Part shown: positions 1-5,687 of the stretch, piece after piece | Layout: each line of letters begins with the position of its first letter | Numbering within the stretch: the first letter of the stretch is position 1 | Assembly: GCA_003242255.1 (NCBI GenBank) | Contig: QGUT01000110.1 | Coordinates: 1 to 5,687 of the forward strand | DNA length: 5,687 bases | DNA from: Bacillota bacterium | GTDB taxonomy: Bacteria; Bacillota; Thermosediminibacteria; Thermosediminibacterales; Thermosediminibacteraceae | Direction of reading: 5' to 3' | Notes under the pieces: model-generated | What the model was told of the DNA's origin: nothing | The model's input: the letters and a program-made list of their open reading frames with translations, nothing else | The model's database searches: none | Made by a program: the position numbers and the translations under genes

Positions 1-3000
1 GCGACAGAGGTTGATATAAATAACTTGGCAAGTCTCCAGGATGAATGGAGCAAAGGAGGTTTTCATCCGCTGGGAGGGGACGATACTTCGGGCTTTCTCA
101 GACGACTTGTAGTGGCCCTTTCGCCCCATGGCAACTTTATCGGAGAAAAGCTACCGCAGCAAGGATCGATGCAACCAGTTATAGGAAGATCGCCTTTGAT
201 TTTCTTAAGACAACGGACCCAGGGGTTCGCCCTTGCGCTAGAAAAGATTCTGGAAGATTTGCAGAACCGGAAGGAAATACCATCGTTTTTGTCAAGGATT
301 GTGGGTATAGATTTGTCGGAGGGGAAAAGCGAAAATCCGGAAAAAGAATATAATGAATTTCCAGGGGGTGAACCAGAAGAAATACTATTCAGCAAACCTT
401 GGAATAAAGAACAATTAAAAATTGCAGAAAGATTGGAGAATTACGGTGCCGTTTTGGTCCAGGGCCCCCCTGGGACTGGAAAAACGCACACAATTGCAAA
501 TCTCATCGGCCATCTCCTCGCCCAGGGTAAATCCGTTCTTGTTACCGCACATACCTCCAAAGCCCTAAGAGTGCTTCGAGACAAAATAGTCGAACCGCTG
601 AGGCCCCTTTGTGTCAGCGTGCTGGACAACGATTTGGAGAGCCGAAAGCAGCTCGAAGAGGCTGTAAATCATATCGTCGAACAGTTAAATCATGGAGACG
701 CGAAGACTTTTGAAGAGAGGGCGAAGGATTTGTCTTCTCAGAGGAGACAGCTAATAAAGGAAATTCAGACATTGCAGCAGCGCCTTCTGGATGCAGTCGG
801 CAGCGAGTACAGGCCGATTGTAATAGGCGGCGAGTCTTATGATCCGTGTGAAGCAGCCAGGCTGGTTGCGAAAGGTAAGGGCGTTCATGACTGGATTCCG
901 GGACCGGTGGAGCGGGGCGAGCCCATGCCACTTTCTATTCAGGAATTGGTAGAACTCTATCAAACCAATGCTGCCGTAACGCCCGAAGAAGAGCGGGAGA
1001 TGCTTTTTGGACTTCCTTCACCGGAAAGTCTTATGTATCCCGAACGTTTTGCCGAACTTAGCGGAATTTTGTCGCATCCGGTTAATTCGCTCGGCTCGGA
1101 GTTCTGGGATGACGAAAAAAAAGGACGGGAAATTGTTGAGACTTTGGATGAACTCGCAAAGGAAACAAAAAAAATCGGAAAGGAGCTATTGGAAGCTGAA
1201 GATTGGGAACTTGCAGCTGTAGATTCTGGAATTAAGGGCAAAATCTATTGTGAGCCGTGGAATAATCTCATAAGATTGCTTGGAGAAATTGAGGAATTAA
1301 AAGCAAACTCGCAGGAGCTTTTCATTCTCCATCGCCCGCGGCTGGCCGAAAATATCTCTTTTGAAGAACAAGAGCGATTGGCTGTTGAACTGGCGGAGGA
1401 AGCCTCACGCCGTGGTAGTATAGGTGGCCTTTCCCTAATTTTTCGTCCCGCATGGCGAAGATTCATTCAGAATGCCAAAGTAGCTTCAGGACAACCAACC
1501 AAGATCCAGCACTTTCAGGCTCTGGCGGCACTAGCAAAACTATCAAGATTGCGCAGTGAACTCATATTGCGCTGGGATTACCTGGTGGCAAGGCATGGTG
1601 GTCCCGAACTTGATAAACAGAGTGAAGAACCTGAACGGGCTGCCGTTCAGCGTTTGGGCCGAATCCAGAGGTTGCTCGAATTTAGCGACAAAAGACTTTC
1701 GCCATTAATTGAGAAATTAAAAAGCTACGGCTTTGATTGGGATGCTTTTATAAAGCAACGTGAATCCGAAAGTTCTCCTTTCGCTGAATTCAGAACTTTG
1801 GGCAAAGTGTTGATGGAAGAATTGCCCGAAATTATTGAATCGAGGGTATCGAGTATCCGTCATTATTGGGCACGCGTCGAAATTGAAAACCTGGAAAAGG
1901 TATTGAGGGATATTCAAAAAATACATAAAGGTGCGATTGTAAGCCGGCTGTACAGTGCGGTTAAAAATTTAGACTCGGAAAATTATTCAACGGCCTATGA
2001 AATGCTTTCGGACCTTCATAGGCGTCAGACACACCTTAAGAGAAGAAAAGAGCTTTTAACGAAACTAGAGCAGTTCGCACCTGGTTGGGCAGCGGCTATT
2101 CGTGCACGGCAGGGCGTCCACGGCAAGGCGCAGTTGCCGGGGGACCCCGTGGAGGCATGGCGGTGGAGACAGCTCGAAGAGGAACTCAAAATGCGCACAT
2201 CGGTTTCGGTATCGGAATTGCAGGAGCTTATAAACAGGCGCACCGAAGCCTTGAGGCAGATCACAGCAGAGCTTATAAAATGCAAGGCCTGGGCAGCACA
2301 GCTGAAAAGGACGACACTGGAACAGCAACAGGCTTTGATGGGATGGCTAAATATCATGAAAAAACTTGGAAAAGGATACTCAAAACTTGCTCCCTATTTG
2401 AGGGCGGAGGCGGCAAGGAAGTTGAACGTTGCCCGGGAAGCGGTTCCGGTGTGGATTATGCCGCTTCCCCGCGTGGTAGAGCAGTTCGACCCGAGGACGA
2501 CGCGCTTTGATGTGGTAATCATCGATGAAGCAAGTCAATGCGATTCGTTGGCCCTTACGGCGCTGTATTTGGCTGACAAGGTAGTTGTCGTGGGTGACCA
2601 CGAACAGGTAAGTCCGGAAGGCATAGGACAGGAACTGGAACGCATTAGGGATATTATAGTGGAATATTTAAAGGATATTCCGAATGCCATACTTTATGAC
2701 GGAAGGCGCTCGATTTACGATATTGCCCGGGAGTCCTTCGGCGGCACCATCATGCTGGTAGAGCATTTCCGATGCGTACCGGAAATTATCCAGTTCAGCA
2801 ACCACCTTTCTTACAACGGCAGTATAAGACCTTTGAGGGAATCCAGCAAGGTACCACTCAAACCTCACGTGGTACCCTACCGGGTGCAAGGTGCAATCGT
2901 TGAAAGAAAGGTAAATAAAAAAGAGGCAATTGAGTTGGCGTCGCTGTTGGTAGCGGCGGCAAAGCATCCGGCTTACGAAAATAAGACCTTTGGTGTAATA

Positions 3001-3783
3001 TCTTTGGTGGGAGAAGAACAGGCGAGGTACATAGATTCACTGCTTAGAAGGTATTTATCCGAGCAGGAATACAAGAGCCGAAATATTTTGTGCGGCACCG
3101 CTGCTCAATTTCAGGGCGACGAAAGGGATGTGGTATTTTTGTCTCTTGTAGACGCTTCGACGGGAACTCCTCTTCCCCTGCGCGAAACCGATCGTTTTAG
3201 ACAGCGGTTTAACGTAGCTGCCAGCAGGGCAAAGGACCAGATGTGGGTGGTGTATTCCCTTGATCCATATAATGATTTAAAAGAAGGTGACCTTCGCCGC
3301 CGCTTAATCGAATACGCTTTAGATCCTGAAGCGGTTACTCGAGCTTTAGTCCGTGAAAGTGGTCGCACTCAATCTCCTTTTGAAAAGGAAGTTTTAAATA
3401 GGCTTATCACTGCTGGCTATCGCACCCATGCTCAGTGGCCAGTCGGTTATTATGTTATAGATCTGGTCGTAGAAGATTCAGAAAATAGGATAGCGATAGA
3501 ATGCGACGGTGATAGGTGGCATCCCATAGAAAAATTGCCAGAGGATCTGGCGCGCCAGGCTGTGCTCGAACGCTTGGGATGGAGATTTATCCGAATTCGC
3601 GGTAGTGAGTTCTACAGAGATCCTGAGGGAACTATGAAATGGGTGTTTGAGCAGCTTGATGCTCACGGCATAAAACCTGAAGGATATTTGCCGAAAAATA
3701 ATATGAATGATACTCGAGGCGAAATAGTGGATGAAGTTATAAGGACGGCTGCACTGCTTCGCAAGGAATGGGAAGAGATTTGA
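1..3783 (+). CDS. SF1 (Upf1-like) helicase with C-terminal PD-(D/E)XK-type nuclease domain, 5'-partial
   Basis: Large ATP-dependent nucleic-acid helicase/translocase fused to a nuclease domain. Residues are numbered from the TTG at 25, but the frame is open to base 1, that TTG has no good ribosome binding site, and the family has sequence before this point, so the N-terminus is missing. Visible helicase motifs: Q-motif region WNKEQ at 126-130; Walker A GPPGTGKT at 147-154; motif Ia VTAHTSKAL at 173-181; Walker B IIDEASQ (D834, E835); motif III GDHEQVSP at 857-864; EHFRC at 913-917; GVISLVGEEQ ending at 999; FQGDERD at 1029-1035; motif VI RFNVAASRAK at 1061-1070. About 640 residues, rich in charged helices and likely coiled coil (for example 228-257 and 713-765), separate motifs Ia and II. 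The C-terminus (about 1119-1215) resembles DUF559/MTES_1575/Vsr-like nucleases: FEKE at 1119-1122, D1146 in VIDLVV, E1159-C-D1161 followed by GDRWH, then LGWRFIRIR. Helicase assignment is firm; nuclease activity and a defence role are inferred. Stop TGA at 3781. Confidence 0.93.
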   Translation, partial: ATEVDINNLASLQDEWSKGGFHPLGGDDTSGFLRRLVVALSPHGNFIGEKLPQQGSMQPVIGRSPLIFLRQRTQGFALALEKILEDLQNRKEIPSFLSRIVGIDLSEGKSENPEKEYNEFPGGEPEEILFSKPWNKEQLKIAERLENYGAVLVQGPPGTGKTHTIANLIGHLLAQGKSVLVTAHTSKALRVLRDKIVEPLRPLCVSVLDNDLESRKQLEEAVNHIVEQLNHGDAKTFEERAKDLSSQRRQLIKEIQTLQQRLLDAVGSEYRPIVIGGESYDPCEAARLVAKGKGVHDWIPGPVERGEPMPLSIQELVELYQTNAAVTPEEEREMLFGLPSPESLMYPERFAELSGILSHPVNSLGSEFWDDEKKGREIVETLDELAKETKKIGKELLEAEDWELAAVDSGIKGKIYCEPWNNLIRLLGEIEELKANSQELFILHRPRLAENISFEEQERLAVELAEEASRRGSIGGLSLIFRPAWRRFIQNAKVASGQPTKIQHFQALAALAKLSRLRSELILRWDYLVARHGGPELDKQSEEPERAAVQRLGRIQRLLEFSDKRLSPLIEKLKSYGFDWDAFIKQRESESSPFAEFRTLGKVLMEELPEIIESRVSSIRHYWARVEIENLEKVLRDIQKIHKGAIVSRLYSAVKNLDSENYSTAYEMLSDLHRRQTHLKRRKELLTKLEQFAPGWAAAIRARQGVHGKAQLPGDPVEAWRWRQLEEELKMRTSVSVSELQELINRRTEALRQITAELIKCKAWAAQLKRTTLEQQQALMGWLNIMKKLGKGYSKLAPYLRAEAARKLNVAREAVPVWIMPLPRVVEQFDPRTTRFDVVIIDEASQCDSLALTALYLADKVVVVGDHEQVSPEGIGQELERIRDIIVEYLKDIPNAILYDGRRSIYDIARESFGGTIMLVEHFRCVPEIIQFSNHLSYNGSIRPLRESSKVPLKPHVVPYRVQGAIVERKVNKKEAIELASLLVAAAKHPAYENKTFGVISLVGEEQARYIDSLLRRYLSEQEYKSRNILCGTAAQFQGDERDVVFLSLVDASTGTPLPLRETDRFRQRFNVAASRAKDQMWVVYSLDPYNDLKEGDLRRRLIEYALDPEAVTRALVRESGRTQSPFEKEVLNRLITAGYRTHAQWPVGYYVIDLVVEDSENRIAIECDGDRWHPIEKLPEDLARQAVLERLGWRFIRIRGSEFYRDPEGTMKWVFEQLDAHGIKPEGYLPKNNMNDTRGEIVDEVIRTAALLRKEWEEI

Positions 3784-3792
3784 AAACCGTAA

Positions 3793-3818
3793 TAGGAGGT
3801 ATCCTACCTTGCATAGGA
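3793..3818 (+). promoter_or_regulatory. Possible short alternative hairpins over the ribosome binding site and TTG start
   Basis: Three matching 5-base arms are seen: TAGGA at 3793-3797, TCCTA at 3802-3806 and TAGGA at 3814-3818. The middle arm can pair with the first (4-base loop GGTA, covering the Shine-Dalgarno site) or with the third (7-base loop CCTTGCA holding the TTG start). The two folds exclude each other. The stems are short and may be weak in the cell, and part of the match comes simply from the Shine-Dalgarno sequence, so a regulatory role is speculative. Confidence 0.2.
3794..3800 (+). promoter_or_regulatory. Ribosome binding site AGGAGGT for the DUF7662 gene
   Basis: AGGAGGT matches the anti-Shine-Dalgarno end of 16S rRNA and lies 8 bases before the TTG at 3809. 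It decides the start: no ATG or GTG sits at the right distance, and the first in-frame ATG (3863) would cut off the conserved N-terminal YYPLEEYL block. The site falls in the 25-base gap after the helicase stop, so the gene is probably translated from the operon mRNA. Confidence 0.85.
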
Positions 3819-4081
3819 GAAAGTCAAACAAAGGTAAATATTACCCTTTGGAAGAATACCTTATGAGTTGTGGTTCTTCCTGCGTTAAGCTTTCTTTTGA
3901 AGATTTAGAAAAAATTATAGGAGATAGTTTGCCGCCTTCAGCAAGTAAGCATCGCACTTGGTGGGCTAACGGAGGACATGTGCAGGCCTTTGCATGGTTA
4001 AGGGCAGGGTACAAGGTTGAAGAAGTAAGCCTTGGTGATTACGTTGTTTTTGTTAAAAAGGAGGGATTTTATGGCTCTTGA
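3809..4081 (+). CDS. Small DUF7662-type protein, function unknown
   Basis: A 90-residue protein starting at TTG, 8 bases after a strong AGGAGGT. I recognise the pattern, from memory, as the family called DUF7662: YYPLEEYL at 11-18, a helical LSFEDLEKIIG at 28-38, LPPSASKHRTWWAN at 41-54, then H57, Q59-A60, W63, AGY at 66-68, and a C-terminal strand-like segment EEVSLGDYVVFVKK at 71-84. No signal peptide, membrane segment or catalytic motif is visible, so it should be a soluble cytoplasmic protein. The two helices followed by a basic SKHR-TWW stretch and a final beta segment could suit a small winged-helix-like nucleic-acid-binding fold, but that is inference. Its length matches a complete single-domain member. 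It sits 25 bases after the helicase gene and its last 11 bases overlap the next gene, which implies a role linked to both. The molecular function of the family is unknown to me. Confidence 0.85.
   Translation: MHRRKSNKGKYYPLEEYLMSCGSSCVKLSFEDLEKIIGDSLPPSASKHRTWWANGGHVQAFAWLRAGYKVEEVSLGDYVVFVKKEGFYGS
4058..4065 (+). promoter_or_regulatory. Ribosome binding site AAGGAGGG for the DUF262 gene
   Basis: AAGGAGGG lies 5 bases before the ATG at 4071 and within the coding end of the DUF7662 gene. It fixes the start of the DUF262 protein at 4071 and, with the 11-base gene overlap, suggests coupled translation with a good supply of the downstream protein. Confidence 0.85.
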
Positions 4082-5687
4082 GCAGTTGAAAGTAAAGGAA
4101 ATAGTTCGGCGAGCCGTCAATAAGGAAATCGATGTTCCGGAGTTTCAGCGGGACTTTGTTTGGGATCCCGAGCAGGTAAAATTGCTTGCAGAATCTTTAT
4201 ACCGCGAGTATCCTGTAGGGTCGTTTTTGCTTTGGGATTCCTCAGCATATCGGGAAGCAAAAATCGCGGAAGGCGCGAAAAGTTCATCGTGGATCGTGGA
4301 CGGTCAGCAGCGCACTACCGCTTTATGTATTTTATTCGGAGAAAAACCCTATTGGTGGCCGAGTTCTGCCGATTGGAATAAAACCTTGGCGCGCTACGAT
4401 GTGATGGTAAATCTTTTGCCGGATGGTGATGTAAGACTGGAATTTGCCTTATCTAATCCCATCCGAGAAAAAGACCCCCGATGGATGAGCCTGCGGGAGA
4501 TTCTTTCTAAAGAGAAAGTGGAAGAATTCACAAAACTTGCTCAAGAGAGGGTAGGTCAGCTTGCTTCAAGTCCTTCCCAAGCGATGGAATTGTTCGCCAA
4601 AATCCATGCGAACATGCAGCGCCTGTGGCAAATTAGGGATATGGAAATTCCCATAATAAAAATTTCGCACGAAGTCGAGGATGTTGCGGAAATCTTTGCA
4701 AGGCTCAATCAAGCGGGAACTAGAGTGAAAGAGGCAGATGTGGTGTTAGCTTTGGCCGCTGTCTATAATCCCGGCTGGGTTAGAGAACATTATATCCCCT
4801 TTAGAAATGACCTAGATGAAAGAGGTTGGGATCTGGATGCCGGCGTTTTTATTCGCACCATGACGGGCATTGGCTATGGCCGGGCAAGGTTAGTTGAAGT
4901 ACCTAAGGGTTTTTGGAACCAATCGAACTTGCCTGGGGTGTGGGCCAAAACGCGGGATGCAATTTCAGAGGTGATAAAGCGGCTGGCCGAATACGGAATT
5001 ATGTCTTCCGAACTTTTGCCTTCGGTGAACGCATTAATTCCGTTGTTCGTACTACATGCTAAGTGGAGTAAAGAGAAAGAATATAGTTTTGGAAAAGCTC
5101 TATGGTGGTTTTTGATGGCCAGCAGGGACGGTAGGTACAGCGGTTCTGCCATTACGAGCTTAAACGAGGACGTAAAAGCTATCAATGAGGCGTCCAGTTT
5201 TGATGCTGCTCTCTCGAACCTCTTGCAGCGCTTGCACGTGCAGCAAAAGATTGATCCGACGGAATTTCTCAACAGATACGATAGAAAAGGCAATCAATTT
5301 TTAAGGCTTATGCTTTACCTAATTTTATTTAAAAATAACGCGAGGGATTGGGTGGACAAAACCCGGATAGGATATGACAAAACGGGTAGCCCCATTACCT
5401 CCGGCTTTCAACCTCAATGGCATCATATATATCCTCAGAATTTGTTAAATAAAAATAGTCTGCCAATAGATGATATCCACGCATTGGCAAATATCACCGT
5501 TTTAAATGAGCGAACGAATGTAAGTAGACTTTCAGGAAAGCCTCCTTGGAAGTACGTGCTCGAGTATAATATTTCTAGAGGAGAACTCGACGAACATTTT
5601 ATACCTGGTGCTTTTGCGGACGCATCGGCAGGAAGGGAAGTCGTAGAAAAAAGCTGGGGAAAAGAATATCTCAAACAGGTATACGGG
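4071..5687 (+). CDS. DUF262 protein with C-terminal HNH-type nuclease motif (GmrSD/SspE/BrxU-like), 3'-partial
   Basis: Reading from ATG 4071 the frame is open for 539 codons to the right edge, with no stop in the window. The N-terminal DUF262 (ParB/sulfiredoxin-like, GmrS-type) signature is clear: VPEFQRDFVW ending at residue 31, YPVGSFLLW at 47-55, DGQQRT at 77-82, and the IFARLNQAG block around 208-216. In GmrSD, SspE and BrxU the DGQQR motif belongs to a nucleotide-binding/hydrolysing module that controls cleavage. A helical middle region follows (about 225-425). The C-terminal part has an HNH/DUF1524-like motif: WHHIYPQNLL at 450-459 (H451/H452, P455) and LANITVLNERTN at 472-483 (N474, N479, N483). 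Characterised relatives cut modified phage DNA or act with phosphorothioate or BREX systems, so this is likely the effector of a restriction-type defence operon. The usual family length (about 550-700 residues) and position past the HNH motif suggest only a short C-terminal tail is lost. Its specificity cannot be read from sequence. A plain DUF262-HNH protein with another role is the alternative. Confidence 0.9.
   Translation, partial: MALEQLKVKEIVRRAVNKEIDVPEFQRDFVWDPEQVKLLAESLYREYPVGSFLLWDSSAYREAKIAEGAKSSSWIVDGQQRTTALCILFGEKPYWWPSSADWNKTLARYDVMVNLLPDGDVRLEFALSNPIREKDPRWMSLREILSKEKVEEFTKLAQERVGQLASSPSQAMELFAKIHANMQRLWQIRDMEIPIIKISHEVEDVAEIFARLNQAGTRVKEADVVLALAAVYNPGWVREHYIPFRNDLDERGWDLDAGVFIRTMTGIGYGRARLVEVPKGFWNQSNLPGVWAKTRDAISEVIKRLAEYGIMSSELLPSVNALIPLFVLHAKWSKEKEYSFGKALWWFLMASRDGRYSGSAITSLNEDVKAINEASSFDAALSNLLQRLHVQQKIDPTEFLNRYDRKGNQFLRLMLYLILFKNNARDWVDKTRIGYDKTGSPITSGFQPQWHHIYPQNLLNKNSLPIDDIHALANITVLNERTNVSRLSGKPPWKYVLEYNISRGELDEHFIPGAFADASAGREVVEKSWGKEYLKQVYG

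Noticed and set aside
9..22. TATAAA-like AT-rich stretch resembling a promoter -10 box
   Set aside because: It lies inside the open helicase frame, and no -35 element can be judged because the window begins just before it.
25..27. TTG as the true start of the helicase
   Set aside because: The frame is open to base 1 with plausible protein sequence, only a weak AGAGG lies too far upstream (6-10), and proteins of this kind carry extra N-terminal sequence. It is a truncated gene, not a start.
2085..2510. 141-codon open frame on the plus strand in another phase
   Set aside because: It lies wholly inside the helicase gene, has a glycine/arginine-rich out-of-frame composition, and overlaps the stretch leading into the Walker B motif.
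3784..3808. Terminator or promoter between the helicase and the small gene
   Set aside because: The gap is only 25 bases, with no GC-rich stem followed by a T run and no paired -35/-10 boxes.
3478..3831. 117-codon open frame on the minus strand across the helicase 3' end and the gap
   Set aside because: It overlaps the conserved nuclease domain, has no recognisable motif, and its protein looks like a low-complexity shadow of the real frame.
4874..5293. 139-codon open frame on the minus strand
   Set aside because: It runs antisense to the helical middle of the DUF262 gene, which has a clear family signature on both sides in a single unbroken frame. The antisense product has no recognisable motifs.
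1..5687. CRISPR array, tRNA, rRNA or insertion-sequence ends
   Set aside because: No regularly spaced direct repeats, cloverleaf-like segments, transposase frames or terminal inverted repeats were seen, and almost every base lies in the three coding frames.

Overview
The window is almost entirely coding, on the + strand. It holds three tightly packed genes that read as one operon: a large superfamily 1 helicase with a C-terminal nuclease domain (cut by the left edge), a 90-residue protein of the DUF7662 type, and a DUF262 protein with a C-terminal HNH-type nuclease motif (cut by the right edge, with no stop in the window). No RNA gene, insertion sequence, CRISPR array or long intergenic stretch is visible. 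The only non-coding DNA is a 25-base gap at 3784-3808.

The organism is most likely a Gram-positive bacterium of the Bacillota (low-to-mid GC Firmicutes, perhaps a thermophilic anaerobe). The reasons are the strong AGGAGG-type ribosome binding sites in front of both internal genes, the use of TTG as a start codon, and moderate GC by eye with many AGG/AGA and ATA codons. This is an inference from style, not from a marker gene, so it should be held loosely.

Layout: 1-3783 is the helicase-nuclease; 3784-3808 is the gap with a near-perfect Shine-Dalgarno site; 3809-4081 is the DUF7662 protein with a TTG start; 4071-5687 is the DUF262/HNH protein, whose start lies inside the last codons of the preceding gene (11-base overlap). 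There is no room for a terminator or independent promoter between the genes, so co-transcription and translational coupling are expected.

Functionally the set looks like a genome-defence (anti-phage or anti-plasmid) operon. An ATP-driven SF1 translocase with its own PD-(D/E)XK-type nuclease is joined to a GmrSD/SspE/BrxU-like effector that probably uses nucleotide sensing (DGQQR motif) to control an HNH nuclease. The small middle protein may be an adaptor, DNA-binding or regulatory subunit. I do not recognise this three-gene combination as a named system. Whether it is undescribed cannot be decided from the sequence alone, and the neighbours beyond both edges (for example a methyltransferase or modification gene) are unknown.
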